In this document: in pieces, positions 10,366-19,247 of the stretch
How positions within the stretch are numbered: the stretch's first letter is position 1
Layout of the letters: the number at the start of each line of letters is the position of its first letter
NCBI RefSeq assembly: GCF_945956895.1
Contig: NZ_CAMFJF010000007.1
Location: 1 to 64,000 of the forward strand
DNA: 64,000 bases
Reading direction: 5' to 3'
Source of the DNA: an uncultured Allobosea sp.
GTDB lineage: Bacteria; Pseudomonadota; Alphaproteobacteria; Rhizobiales; Beijerinckiaceae
Notes under the pieces: model-generated
Databases searched by the model: none
What the model was told of the DNA's origin: nothing
The model's input: the letters and a program-made list of their open reading frames with translations, nothing else
Made by a program: the position numbers and the translations under genes

Positions 10366-11430
10366 TCAATGTCCGGTGGCGGCAGCGCGGCTTCGTTTCA
10401 GGCGCAGACTTTCGGCGGGATGGAAGCGGGCGTCACGGCGCAAGGCGCCCTCCTCGATAGTCCAGTTCGGCGCCATCCAGCTCGTCCAGCCGAGATGGCC
10501 GGACTGGCCGAGCCGGACCGGCTTCACCGCGCCGACCGGCAGCGCCAGTTCGACATCCCATTCGAACTGCTCGCCGAGATGGAAGAACACGGCATCCGCC
10601 AGCGGCTCGCAGCGGTCGCCATTCGGCAGGAAGCGCTCGAACTGTTCCAGATCGCGGGCGACGATCTTCACGCGGAACTTGTCCTCGACGCTGTAGACGC
10701 TGCCGCCGAGCAGCGCGTCGCCGCCGAGCGTGCAATGCGAACCGCCGAGCCGTGTTCGGTCGCCCGGATCGAAGGCCAGCCACATCCCGGTGAACTGCTC
10801 GATCTCGATATCGGTCTTGAACAGCCCGGCGAGAAACCGCTGCAGCCGCGAGGCGGATTTCGCCTGCGCGCCGATCAGCCCGGCATGGGCGAGCTTCTCG
10901 GCATCCGGCACGCTGTCGCGCTTGAGAAAAGGCTTCGAGCCCACCCCGATCATGCTGCCGATATAGGCGGCGAAGCGGTCGAGATCGGGCCGGTCATGCT
11001 GCGCGACCGGCCGCGAATCCGCCCAGGCGCGGTAGAACAATTGCAGGAAGCGGTGGTTGAAGATGTCGAGGAAGCGCGGGAACGCGTCGTCGCGTGCCAG
11101 CGTCCAGTGATAGCTCTCCTCGGTCGTCGCCAGCGGCAACGGCCCCTGCGGCCCGAGCAGGCCGAGGAACTTGACGAAGAGCCGCAAACGCCCCTGCCCG
11201 TCGCGATCGGCTTCGGCCAGGCTCGATGCCGGGAAGTCGAGATAGGGCTGCTCGCCCAGCGCGACATATTCGTCGCGCCGCGAGACGACATCGCCGACCC
11301 TTGGGCGATCCGGAAAGCTACGCTCCAGCCGGCGCATCACCGCGTAGAAATCGAAGCGCCAGGGCTCGGCCTCGAGCTGCGCCTGGTAGTTCGGCGCCTT
11401 CTCCAGCGGGGTGGCGGTGTCCTCGCTCAC
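10366..11430 (-). CDS. tssG: T6SS baseplate subunit TssG
   Basis: TssG (VasB/ImpH family) joins TssF, TssE and TssK in the cytoplasmic baseplate wedge on which tube and sheath polymerise. The 354-residue protein has the family N-terminus (EPWRFDFYAVMRRLERSFPD) and the segment LGLLGPQGPLPLATTE. The start is GTG at 11430, forming a GTGA overlap with the tssF stop, which argues for translational coupling. It lies 11 bases upstream of clpV. Confidence 0.95.
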   Translation of the reverse strand: MSEDTATPLEKAPNYQAQLEAEPWRFDFYAVMRRLERSFPDRPRVGDVVSRRDEYVALGEQPYLDFPASSLAEADRDGQGRLRLFVKFLGLLGPQGPLPLATTEESYHWTLARDDAFPRFLDIFNHRFLQLFYRAWADSRPVAQHDRPDLDRFAAYIGSMIGVGSKPFLKRDSVPDAEKLAHAGLIGAQAKSASRLQRFLAGLFKTDIEIEQFTGMWLAFDPGDRTRLGGSHCTLGGDALLGGSVYSVEDKFRVKIVARDLEQFERFLPNGDRCEPLADAVFFHLGEQFEWDVELALPVGAVKPVRLGQSGHLGWTSWMAPNWTIEEGALRRDARFHPAESLRLKRSRAAATGH

Positions 11431-13394
11431 AGGATGCGCCTCGCACCGGCGCGCGGCGGAAAGCGCATCACCTCGCCGCGCTCGACGGTACGGATCACCG
11501 TCTGGGTGAAATGGTTCATCGCGGCGTATTCGGCGAAGAAGCGGTCGAGCACCGCCCCGAGCAGGAAGACGCCCGAGCCCTCGAACGCCTTCTCGTCGAG
11601 CAGAACCGTGATTTCGAGCCCGCGCGCCGCGCCGGTCCCTGCGCGTTGCGGAAAGCGGCGCACCACGGCACGGCTGTCGACGCTCTTGATGCCGCGAATG
11701 CGCCGCTCGGTCGCGCTGTCGGCGAGATCGGCGAAGAGCGAGAGCAGTTCGCGCAGCGCCTCGCCGTTCTCGCCGGCGCCGCGCTGGACGAGGCCGAGAT
11801 GGTTGAGGCTGATCAGGTTGACCAGGCGCCAGGTCACGACGCCGGTGCTGGCGGTCTCCGAGCGCAGCTTCAGCTGCGAGACGACCGGCTCACGCGGCGG
11901 CGTCGGCCCGGCAAGGCAGGCGATATCGAGCGAGACATTGTCGATCAGGCGGAAATCGGCGCCGCCCTGCCCGGTCGGCAGATGCTCGGTCAGATGCCGG
12001 TTGGAGCAGAGCGCCCGCACGCTGAGCTCCGCCACCGATGCGGTATCGGAAACGCCAGCCGGCTCGACCAGCGAGATGAACATCTCCGTGCCGGTATAGT
12101 CGGAAGCCTTGCCCTGGCGGCGTTCGGCGGAGGAGCGCCGTCGCGGCAAGCGGCGCTGCGTATAGTGCAACCCTTGAGTCGGCGAAGCGCCCTCCGGCGA
12201 GGAATAGAGCGGGTGGACCGGTTGTTTCTCGCGCCCGCCGACATAATGCGCGTGCACCGAGAGGATGCTGTGCGGCTCGTAGTCGAGCGCGCGGCTGCGA
12301 TCCGGCACGACATGGAACTCGTGCTGGTTCGTCTTGACCGGAATGCGGTCCGTCGTCTTCTCGAACAGGTTGACCGCCGGCGCCGCATAGAGCGCGAACA
12401 TCTCCTTGCGCACGGAGCCGGGCAAACGCGTGTTGACCTCGTCGAAGGCGAAGATGATGTCGACCGACTTGGCCTTGAGCTTCGGCATGATGCCGCCGAG
12501 CCCTTCCAGCCGGAAGCCGAGGAATTTGCGCGGGAACCAGAACAGTTCGCGCAGCAGGTCGAAGCCGCGGAAGATGCGGGTATCGGCCGGCAGCAGCGCC
12601 TCGTCCTCGTCGAAGCCGATCTGTTCGAGCCGGCAGCCATCGCCCGGCGTCACCACGGGATCGCCGAATTCGTCGAGATGACGGAAATGGATGCCGACAC
12701 AGTTCGAGAACAGCTGCTCGTAGAGCGCGACCGCATCGGCCTCGCCGCCGAGCAGATGGAAGGGCAATTCGCGGGTCCGGCAGCCGGCGAACCAGCTCGC
12801 CGGGTTCTTCAGCGCCTGCGCGGCCGAGGGCTCCTGCTCGCGATCGGCCATCATCCGGTGGGTCAGCGACAGGCGCAAGCCCGAAAGCGCCCGCGGACCC
12901 GTACGCAGGCCGAGCGCCTGCAACGGTCCGGGCGCCGGGATATATTCGGCAGCGGTAATCTCGAAGGGCCAGAGCGTCACGTCGCCGCCGAGGCGATAGC
13001 GGCAAGCGACCCGGCGCTCGCGCTCCAGATAGGTCGCGTCGATATAGGAGCCGCGCGCGATCCGCACGCCCTCGCGCAGGGCCGGGTCCGCATAGGTCGG
13101 CACCACGCCGGCCAACAGCGCCGAGGGCGTCGGCGCCAGATAGTTCGGCAGCAATTGCTCGATCAGGTTGTTGGTGAACTCCGGGAATTCGTGCCGGAGC
13201 TTGAGCTGGACGCGGGCGGCAAGGAAGGCCGCGCCCTCCAGCAGGCCGCCGACCATCGGATCCATACGCTCCCCGGCCAGCCCGCCGAGCCGCTCGGCGA
13301 TACCGGGATATTCCTCGGCGAACTCCTTGCTGTGCTCCATGAAGAGCCGGAGTTCCTGGTTGTAGAGATCGAGAAACTCCTGGTTCATCGTCAT
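11427..13394 (-). CDS. tssF: T6SS baseplate subunit TssF
   Basis: TssF (VasA/ImpG) is the large wedge protein of the baseplate. The open frame extends upstream across tssE, but the family start MTMNQEFLDLYNQELRLFME is at 13394, where ATGA overlaps the tssE stop. Other family-like segments are EFAEEYPGIAERLGGLAGE, where TssF homologues align, and the C-terminal run of beta-rich sequence. It has 655 residues, slightly longer than the usual ~600. Flanked on both sides by four-base overlaps, so it is tightly coupled to tssE and tssG. Confidence 0.95.
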   Translation of the reverse strand: MTMNQEFLDLYNQELRLFMEHSKEFAEEYPGIAERLGGLAGERMDPMVGGLLEGAAFLAARVQLKLRHEFPEFTNNLIEQLLPNYLAPTPSALLAGVVPTYADPALREGVRIARGSYIDATYLERERRVACRYRLGGDVTLWPFEITAAEYIPAPGPLQALGLRTGPRALSGLRLSLTHRMMADREQEPSAAQALKNPASWFAGCRTRELPFHLLGGEADAVALYEQLFSNCVGIHFRHLDEFGDPVVTPGDGCRLEQIGFDEDEALLPADTRIFRGFDLLRELFWFPRKFLGFRLEGLGGIMPKLKAKSVDIIFAFDEVNTRLPGSVRKEMFALYAAPAVNLFEKTTDRIPVKTNQHEFHVVPDRSRALDYEPHSILSVHAHYVGGREKQPVHPLYSSPEGASPTQGLHYTQRRLPRRRSSAERRQGKASDYTGTEMFISLVEPAGVSDTASVAELSVRALCSNRHLTEHLPTGQGGADFRLIDNVSLDIACLAGPTPPREPVVSQLKLRSETASTGVVTWRLVNLISLNHLGLVQRGAGENGEALRELLSLFADLADSATERRIRGIKSVDSRAVVRRFPQRAGTGAARGLEITVLLDEKAFEGSGVFLLGAVLDRFFAEYAAMNHFTQTVIRTVERGEVMRFPPRAGARRIL

Positions 13395-13939
13395 CGGCCC
13401 TTGATGGCGATCTTGCCGGTATCGAGCTCGAGATCGGCGATGAATTGGACGGGAATATTGAGTGGTTCGCAATTGAGATCGGCGCGGACGAGGAAGCGGA
13501 TCTTGAGCTCGGCCGGATCGAGGCTTTCGTCGCGCTCGACGGCGACCGACTTCCGGATCAAACGCGGCTCGTAACCGACCAGGACATTGGCGAGGTCCTC
13601 GCGGATCGCATCGACCCGGTGCTCGTCGATCGACAGCCGGGTCATGTCGGGAAAGCCATGGTTGAGCACCGAGCGGCGCACATGCTCCAGCCCCGAGAGG
13701 TCGACGCAGGAAGCGAGATTGATGGTGTTGACCAGCGCGTCGAGATCGATGGCGATCTCGCGGCGCAGCTTCTGCTCGGTGATCGCCGCCCGTGGAGCAG
13801 CCCGGCGCGGCGCGAGCACGCGTTCGCCGCCCTCGTCCCTCAGGTCGAGCGCGGTCTTCGCATCCTTTTCCAGATGCGCCTCCCGGAATGCGAACATCAA
13901 AGGCGGCCTCAGCCGCTTCTTCGAGATCGGGTCGACCAT
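13391..13939 (-). CDS. tssE: T6SS baseplate subunit TssE (gp25-like)
   Basis: TssE is homologous to phage T4 gp25, the baseplate protein that initiates sheath polymerisation. The protein has 182 residues, with a gp25-type core from about residue 55 (EIAIDLDALVNTINLASCVD, then VRRSVLNHGFPD) and a conserved Arg/Glu-rich C-terminal half (IREDLANVLVGYEPRL). Its stop overlaps the tssF start by four bases. A 72-base gap with a terminator-like hairpin separates it from hcp upstream. Confidence 0.93.
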   Translation of the reverse strand: MVDPISKKRLRPPLMFAFREAHLEKDAKTALDLRDEGGERVLAPRRAAPRAAITEQKLRREIAIDLDALVNTINLASCVDLSGLEHVRRSVLNHGFPDMTRLSIDEHRVDAIREDLANVLVGYEPRLIRKSVAVERDESLDPAELKIRFLVRADLNCEPLNIPVQFIADLELDTGKIAIKGR

Positions 13940-13973
13940 GGCCTAACGCACCATCGGCAAGGCAAGACAAGCA

Positions 13974-14001
13974 ACCGGCCCCGACAGATGCCGGGACCGG
14001 T
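13974..14001 (-). terminator. Terminator-like hairpin downstream of hcp
   Basis: On the minus strand, 11 bases after the hcp stop, a stem of about ten base pairs (one G-U pair) forms from 13992-14001 and 13974-13983. It is followed by the T-rich run TTGCTTGTCTTGCCTT. This could reduce read-through so that hcp is made in excess of tssE. It is probably a partial terminator, because tssE has no clear promoter of its own. Confidence 0.5.
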
Positions 14002-14011
14002 AACCCTTAGC

Positions 14012-14494
14012 TCATTTGGAGTGTGTCTTGATGTCCCAGGTCATGGTGCTGGGCGCATCGAGCGAGCCGTCCGCCTTCTGCGGCTTATACTCGTATTTGA
14101 TCTTGGCGTAGTTCAGCGAGAACTGGTCGGTCGGGATGGTCGTTCCACCGGCGGCATCGCCGGACTGGTAGCTTGACACCAACAGGTCCTCCAGCGTCAG
14201 CGTGTAGTAATCCTGCTGCGTCTCGCCCTGCTTGCGGACGAAGAGCACCGCCTTCTTGATGTGCTTGCCGCTGGCGCAGGACAGCGCCAGGTTCGTCGAA
14301 GCCTTGCCGACCGAAGCCGTGAAATGAATGTCCTGGAAGCTCGCCTTGCCGGCGCCGCCGCCGGCGTTGGACGCATGCGAGCCGGCATTGATGATGCCCC
14401 AGGAGAAGGAATCGACCTCGATCGTATCCTTGTGGGTCTTGTCCTTGCTTTCGCCCTTGATGCCGTCGATCTCGAGCAGGAAGTCGCTAGCCAT
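14012..14494 (-). CDS. hcp: T6SS tube protein Hcp (TssD)
   Basis: Hcp hexamers stack into the inner tube that is fired out of the cell and can carry effectors. The start at 14494 (MASDFLLEIDGIKGESKD) has a near-perfect GGAGG site six bases upstream (TGGAGGTAACA), the strongest in the tss operon and consistent with high expression. The 160-residue protein has the expected pattern: DTIEVDSFSWGI, GKASFQDIHFTASVGKAS and a C-terminal LNYAKIKYEYKPQ. It has no C-terminal effector extension. Hairpins precede and follow the gene. Confidence 0.97.
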   Translation of the reverse strand: MASDFLLEIDGIKGESKDKTHKDTIEVDSFSWGIINAGSHASNAGGGAGKASFQDIHFTASVGKASTNLALSCASGKHIKKAVLFVRKQGETQQDYYTLTLEDLLVSSYQSGDAAGGTTIPTDQFSLNYAKIKYEYKPQKADGSLDAPSTMTWDIKTHSK

Positions 14495-14606
14495 TGTTAC
14501 CTCCAGAGTAGGATGCCATGGGTTCGCGGATGCGGACCCGCTGTGGACGCACTTCTCCCGTCGCGCCGCCCTCACACGGCCGGCGCGCCGAAGATTCTCG
14601 TTGTCG

Positions 14607-14631
14607 CCGTCACCCGGGGATCAGGTGACGG
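14607..14631 (-). other. Intercistronic stem-loop between tssC and hcp
   Basis: A perfect 8-bp stem (14607-14614 with 14624-14631) and a 9-base loop lie immediately after the tssC stop codon. No T-run follows. It may stabilise or process the transcript ahead of the highly expressed hcp cistron. Confidence 0.5.
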
Positions 14632-16137
14632 TCACTGCTTGGGAGCTGGCAGTCGCGAGACCAGGCTCAGGCCGATATCCATGCCCTCGAGCTGGAAGTG
14701 CGGCCGCAGATAGAACTTGGCCGAGTAGTAGCCAGGGTTCTCCTCGTCCTCGAAGACGTCGATCCGCGCATCGGAGAGCGGGCGCCGCGCCTTCGTCTCT
14801 TCGCTGGAATTGACCGGATCGCCGTCGACATAGTCGGTGATCCACTCCTGCAGCCAGCGGCGCAGAGGCTCCTTTTCCTTGTAGGAGCCGATCTTGTCGC
14901 GAACCATGCACTTCAGGTAATGCGCGAAGCGCGAGACCGCGAACATGTAAGGCAGCCGCGCGGACAGGTTGTCGGACGCGGTGGCCGCCACGCCGTCCGG
15001 CCCCGAGAAGGCCTTGGGCTTGTAGAGCGACTGGGCGCCGATGAAGGCGGCCTTGTCGGTGTTCTTGCGATGGATCAGCGGGATCAGGCCGGATTTCGCC
15101 AGCTCCGCCTCGCGCCGGTCGCTGATCGCGATCTCGGTCGGGCATTTCAGGTCGATGCCGCCATCATCCGTCGGGAAGGTATGGGTCGGCAGGTTCAAGA
15201 CCTCGCCGCCCGACTGGACGCCGCGGATGCGCGTGCACCAGCCATATTCCTTGAAGGCGCGGTTGATGTTGACCGCCATCGCGTAGGCCGCGTTCATCCA
15301 GGCGTATTTCTCGCCCTTGTGCCCGTCGGTATCCTCCTCGAAGGCGAATTCCTCGACCGGTTCGGACTTGGCGCCATAGGGCACCCGCGACAGCACGCGC
15401 GGCAGACACAGGCCGACATAGCGGGAGTCGGCGGCATCGCGCAGGCCCTTCCAGGCCGCGTAGTCCGGCGTGTCGAAGACCTTGCCGAGATCGCGCGGGT
15501 TCGACAGCTCCGTCCAGGCATCCATGCCCATCAGGGTCGGGTCGGCCCCAGCGAAGAAGGGTGCATGCGCCGCCGCCGCCACCTTCGACAGATCGCGCAG
15601 CAATTGCACATCGGTCGGAACATGGCTGAAATGGTAATCGCCGATCAGGCAGCCGAAGGGCTGGCCGCCGAGTTGGCCGAATTCCTGCTCGTAGATCTGC
15701 TTGAACAGCGGGCTCTGGTCCCAGCGCGCGCCGGGGAATGTCTTGAGATTGCGATAGAGCTCGCTCTTCGAGACGTTCATCACCTTGATCTTCAACTGCG
15801 CATCCGTCTCCGAGTTGAAGACGAGGTAGTTGAGACCGCGCCAGGCGCTTTCGATCTTCTGGAATTCCGGTGCGTGAAGCACCTCGTTCATCTGCTCGGT
15901 CAGCTTGGCGTCGAGCCTCGCGATCATCTCCTCGATCGTGTCGATGACGTCGCCCTTGATCAGGGTCTGGTCCGCCAGCGCCTGATTGACCAGGGTCGCA
16001 ACCGCGTTCTCGACCTCGGTCGCCGCGCGTTCCGTCTTGGGCTTGAAACTCTGCTTCAGGATCGCCGAGAAATCGTCGATCTCGCGCGTCTCGACTGCTG
16101 CCCCGCCGGGCTGTTGGGTTTGTGCTTCCGCTGCCAT
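14632..16137 (-). CDS. tssC: T6SS sheath large subunit TssC (VipB)
   Basis: TssC pairs with TssB to build the contractile sheath around the Hcp tube. At 501 residues it is typical of VipB. Recognisable segments are EFQKIESAWRGLNYLVFN near residue 90, the GCLIGDYHFSHVPTDVQLL region, DAWTELSNPRDLGKVFDT and the C-terminal domain FEDEENPGYYSAKFYLRPHF, which ClpV and neighbouring subunits engage. The start at 16137 (MAAEAQTQQPGG) is taken as annotated frame start. A 142-base gap with a 7-bp stem-loop (16227-16243) separates it from tssB. Confidence 0.97.
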   Translation of the reverse strand: MAAEAQTQQPGGAAVETREIDDFSAILKQSFKPKTERAATEVENAVATLVNQALADQTLIKGDVIDTIEEMIARLDAKLTEQMNEVLHAPEFQKIESAWRGLNYLVFNSETDAQLKIKVMNVSKSELYRNLKTFPGARWDQSPLFKQIYEQEFGQLGGQPFGCLIGDYHFSHVPTDVQLLRDLSKVAAAAHAPFFAGADPTLMGMDAWTELSNPRDLGKVFDTPDYAAWKGLRDAADSRYVGLCLPRVLSRVPYGAKSEPVEEFAFEEDTDGHKGEKYAWMNAAYAMAVNINRAFKEYGWCTRIRGVQSGGEVLNLPTHTFPTDDGGIDLKCPTEIAISDRREAELAKSGLIPLIHRKNTDKAAFIGAQSLYKPKAFSGPDGVAATASDNLSARLPYMFAVSRFAHYLKCMVRDKIGSYKEKEPLRRWLQEWITDYVDGDPVNSSEETKARRPLSDARIDVFEDEENPGYYSAKFYLRPHFQLEGMDIGLSLVSRLPAPKQ

Positions 16138-16279
16138 TGCCGCCTCGCTCGCTTAACCGCCTGCAGGCCCTGCCCCGTCCATGCGGACCGGATCGCTTCA
16201 GATCGTCCGGAGCATCAATCCCGCGAAAGCCGGTTCCCGGCTTCTCGCAGCGCACTCCGGGGCGGGCCCGCGCCCCGCC

Positions 16280-16810
16280 TCAGTTCGCCGTCTTGTCTTC
16301 GGAAGGTTCGCCCTTGCCGAGCCTGTCCTTCAGCGCCGCCATGAGCTGGGGATCGGCCAGCAGCGCCTTGATCTGGTCGCTCGCGGCCATCTTGCCGTCC
16401 ATGTAGCGCAGCAGGTTGGCGAGTTGCTCGCGCGCCTCCAGCAGCTTCGCCGTCGCCGGAATCTGGCGGGCGATGGCCGCCGGATTGAGATCCTCGAACT
16501 TCGAGAACTTCAGCGCCACCGAGAGCTTCTCGTTACTGTCCTCGCCCAGCTTGTTGGGCACGTTGAAGGATACGGCCGGCTCGATCGCGGCCATGCGCTG
16601 ATCGAAATTGTCCATGTCGAAGTCGAGGAACTTGCGTTGCGAGATATCGGACTTCTCGACCGCCGAGGCATTGCCCGAGAGATCGGCCATGACGCCCATC
16701 ACGAAGGGCAGCTCGATCTTCTGCTCGGCGTTGTACGGATCCTCATAGGTGATGTGGACCCGGGGCGGCCTGTTGCGGCGGATGAACTTCTGTCCAGAAT
16801 CTCCGGCCAT
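16280..16810 (-). CDS. tssB: T6SS sheath small subunit TssB (VipA)
   Basis: TssB is the small sheath protein, partner of TssC. It has 176 residues with the diagnostic N-terminus RNRPPRVHITYEDPYNAEQK, followed by LPFVMGVMADLSGN and RKFLDFDMDNFDQRM. The C-terminal helix region holds the segment LLRYMDGKMAASDQIKALL. It lies 122 bases downstream of tssA on the same strand. Confidence 0.97.
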   Translation of the reverse strand: MAGDSGQKFIRRNRPPRVHITYEDPYNAEQKIELPFVMGVMADLSGNASAVEKSDISQRKFLDFDMDNFDQRMAAIEPAVSFNVPNKLGEDSNEKLSVALKFSKFEDLNPAAIARQIPATAKLLEAREQLANLLRYMDGKMAASDQIKALLADPQLMAALKDRLGKGEPSEDKTAN

Positions 16811-16932
16811 GTGACGTGCCCCTCTGCATTCGTGCCACGCCGACGTAACGTGACATCCTATCCGGTTTCACCCGTCATCGATATAGTCTCGCGACCGTGA
16901 CGGGAGGTTCAAGGCAATGACGAAAAACTTCC

Positions 16933-18399
16933 CTAGCTGTCGGCCTCCGGCAACGGCACGACATCTGGCAGGATGTTGCCGAGAAGCGACATGAAATCAT
17001 GCTGCGCCAGAGCACAGGCCTTGTCCATCAGGAGCGGCGTCGGGTGCGACGGCTCGACCTGGCGATAGAACGCGGCGACCGCCTTCATCGCGGTCACCGC
17101 ATCTGCGCGACTGCCGATGACGATCGCGGACGGCACGAGAGCCGCAGGCGCAGGAACGGCCTCGACCGCTTCCTCGACGGCCGCCTCGCCATCGCTGCCA
17201 GCCGTATCCTCGGCCGCCTCCGCATCGCTATCGTAGCCGCCCTCAGCCTCGTCCGAGCTGTCGCCGTAGCTCTCGTCCGCGTCGCTTTCGGCTTCGTATC
17301 CGCTCTCCGCGTCGTAGCCATCGGGCGCCGGCAGTCGCTCGAGCGGCAGCCGGAACCGGCGCTGGTCGCCGATCTCGATCACCGCCTTGTCGACATGCTC
17401 GGGAAACATGATCTGGATGACCTCGATCAACGACTTTCCGATCAGCTGCTGCGCCTGCCCGATCAGCAAGACGGCCGGGCTCGAAGGCTCGGTTTTGCGA
17501 AAGTAGCCGAGGCATGCATCCAACGTATCCTTCACATGGAGGATGCTCGAAAGGCTGCCCGGGCTGAAGCTTGCGGTGTTTGCTGCCGACCCCTGCGGAC
17601 CGGTCGCCAAGGGCTCCGGTCCCGCCGCCTGATGGCCCGGGACACGCCGCGCGACCGCAGCGTCGAGGAAGGCGGCGATCTGGTCCAGCAGCGTCGCGAG
17701 ACGCGGAAAGCCGAGGGGATGATCGACACCGACCTTCTCCAGCCAGATCGTGCGCAGGCGTGTGAGCGCGTCGCGCGCCGCATTGATCTGGCCGAGAACC
17801 GCGACGAGATCCTCAGCCTCGACCTCTCCCAACGCGGCCTGGATCGTCCCGGCATCGGGATGCTGCTCGCCTTCGACCAGCTTCGTCTCGCCGGTCGCCA
17901 CGAGCTGGCTGCGGAACATGAACGGCCCGATCCGTCGGCTGACGAAAAGCGGCGCGTGCTGCAGCGGCAGCACGACCGTGGCGAGCTCGTCGAGCCCCTG
18001 CAGGGCGACCTCGCGCATCACGAAATCGCCATCCATCGCCCGCGGATGCATCTCTTCCCAGTACGAGCCGAGGAGATCGGCCATGGCTGAGAGACTGGCG
18101 GCAAAACCCGGCACGTCGCGATTGAGGATCGTGAGCTTCGCCGCGAGCACGAAGAGCCTGAGGTCGCGCGAGCGCTCCAGCAACTTGCGGAGATCGGCGA
18201 AGGCGGCGGGAAACTCGATGCTCGTCCGGTCGAAGGCGATCTGCCGCCCGTCATCGTCGCGGCGGAAATACGCGGCCGGCAGCGCGACCTCGAGCCGCGC
18301 CGTGGCATTCATGAAATCGAGATCGTCTTCGAGATCCGGCCCGCAGGGCGCCTCAGTCGAAATCGGCTTCGTCAGATCGGCGAAATTCAGGCCCGCCAT
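16933..18399 (-). CDS. tssA: T6SS assembly chaperone/cap protein TssA, with duplicated C-terminal motif
   Basis: TssA primes baseplate and tail polymerisation. The start at 18399 (MAGLNFADL) has GGGAGAG upstream; a longer frame to 18453 has no support. The N-terminal ImpA domain is clear (STEAPCGPDLEDDLDF near residue 20). The C-terminal motif occurs twice: YFRKTEPSSPAVLLIGQAQQ at about residues 299-318 and FYRQVEPSHPTPLL at 444-457. Between them is a very acidic, low-complexity linker (about residues 362-415, rich in Glu, Asp, Ser and Ala). Usual TssA proteins have one such motif at the C-terminus, so this looks like an internal duplication with an insert. First gene of the tss operon. Confidence 0.93.
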   Translation of the reverse strand: MAGLNFADLTKPISTEAPCGPDLEDDLDFMNATARLEVALPAAYFRRDDDGRQIAFDRTSIEFPAAFADLRKLLERSRDLRLFVLAAKLTILNRDVPGFAASLSAMADLLGSYWEEMHPRAMDGDFVMREVALQGLDELATVVLPLQHAPLFVSRRIGPFMFRSQLVATGETKLVEGEQHPDAGTIQAALGEVEAEDLVAVLGQINAARDALTRLRTIWLEKVGVDHPLGFPRLATLLDQIAAFLDAAVARRVPGHQAAGPEPLATGPQGSAANTASFSPGSLSSILHVKDTLDACLGYFRKTEPSSPAVLLIGQAQQLIGKSLIEVIQIMFPEHVDKAVIEIGDQRRFRLPLERLPAPDGYDAESGYEAESDADESYGDSSDEAEGGYDSDAEAAEDTAGSDGEAAVEEAVEAVPAPAALVPSAIVIGSRADAVTAMKAVAAFYRQVEPSHPTPLLMDKACALAQHDFMSLLGNILPDVVPLPEADS

Positions 18400-18413
18400 C
18401 GCTCTCCCCGCCC

Positions 18414-18450
18414 GAGCATTTCCGCGCTTCCCCGAAGCGCCGAAATGCTC
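18414..18450 (-). promoter_or_regulatory. Strong stem-loop in the tssA leader
   Basis: Two 17-base arms (18414-18430 and 18434-18450) pair with a single mismatch around a 3-base loop. The right edge is about 15 bases upstream of the tssA start codon. In the sense direction no T-run follows, so it looks more like a leader structure than a terminator; it could also be a short mobile palindrome. Confidence 0.55.
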
Positions 18451-18459
18451 CAAATCTGT

Positions 18460-18515
18460 ATTTTATCGCATTTTCTTCACGCGAACCGGTATCCACTTCG
18501 CTCAAAAATGTTTTG
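18460..18515. repeat. Rhizobial-type intergenic repeat fragment
   Basis: The AT-richer stretch contains the core CGCGAACCGGTATCCACTTC (from about 18480), which I recognise as a motif common in intergenic repeats of Hyphomicrobiales genomes. It lies with the hairpin at 18414-18450 in the 172-base gap between ompA-like and tssA genes. Recognition is from memory, so confidence is moderate. Confidence 0.45.
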
Positions 18516-18571
18516 GCAGAAGCGGCGGCCCGGTCACGGCCAGGATCGCCGCGGCCGTTTCTTGCTATGCC

Positions 18572-19129
18572 TCACTCGGTGCGCAGGCGCGTCTCGACCC
18601 GGCGGTTGTCGCCGGAGAGCGGATCAGCCGCGATCGGCTTGCTCTGGCCGTAGCCCTTGGCGACCAGATTGGCGGCGTTGACCCCGTGCCCGCCGAGATA
18701 ACGGACCACGGCCTGCGCCCGGCGCTGCGACAGGTTGAGATTGTAGGAAGCGCTGCCAGCGGCATCGGTATGCCCCTCGACCATGAAGGTCCGCTTCGCG
18801 AGTTGCGGGGCCTTCAGCGCCTTGGCGAACTCGTCGAGATTGAGCTTGGCCTCGGGCTCCAGCTCGTCGGAATTGTATTTGAATTTCACCACGAGATCGA
18901 AGGCGCTGACCGGCTTGGCCGGCGCAACCACCTGCCCTGCCCTGGCGCATTCGGCCTCGGTGCCGACGCACAAGCCGCGCGTGGCCCCGGGCTTGGGCGC
19001 GACCCCCGGCTCGAAATGCTTGATGATATCGTCGGCCTTGTAGGTCTGCGCCCCCGCCGCGTTTGCCATGGAGAGAACCAAGACGCCGGTCAGAGCGACA
19101 AAGGCAGTGAAGCCGGGCTGCTTGCGCAT
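18572..19129 (-). CDS. OmpA-family peptidoglycan-binding protein
   Basis: A 185-residue exported protein. The N-terminus is a signal peptide (MRKQPGFTAFVALTGVLVLS, cleavage near AGAQ); no lipobox Cys follows. The C-terminal ~110 residues are an OmpA-like domain: VKFKYNSDELEPEAKLNLDE, FMVEGHTDAAGSASYNLNLS and the NLSQRRAQAVVRYL helix. Such domains hold proteins to the cell-wall peptide. It sits just upstream of tssA on the same strand and divergent from vgrG, so it may help anchor the secretion apparatus, a role inferred only from position. A Cys pair near residues 54 and 61 could form a disulfide. Confidence 0.88.
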   Translation of the reverse strand: MRKQPGFTAFVALTGVLVLSMANAAGAQTYKADDIIKHFEPGVAPKPGATRGLCVGTEAECARAGQVVAPAKPVSAFDLVVKFKYNSDELEPEAKLNLDEFAKALKAPQLAKRTFMVEGHTDAAGSASYNLNLSQRRAQAVVRYLGGHGVNAANLVAKGYGQSKPIAADPLSGDNRRVETRLRTE

Positions 19130-19247
19130 GGGAACACTCCCGCTGAATTTCGTCGTCTGGCAGTAAACGACCTAGGGATGGAAGAATGACTCCGGAAATC
19201 ACCTACGTCAAGTTAAAAAAAGCAACGCGAATCGAAAGGTTCAGTTG

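Noticed and set aside
13395..13970. N-terminal extension of TssF
   Set aside because: It overlaps tssE in another frame; the family start MTMNQEF with an ATGA overlap is at 13394.
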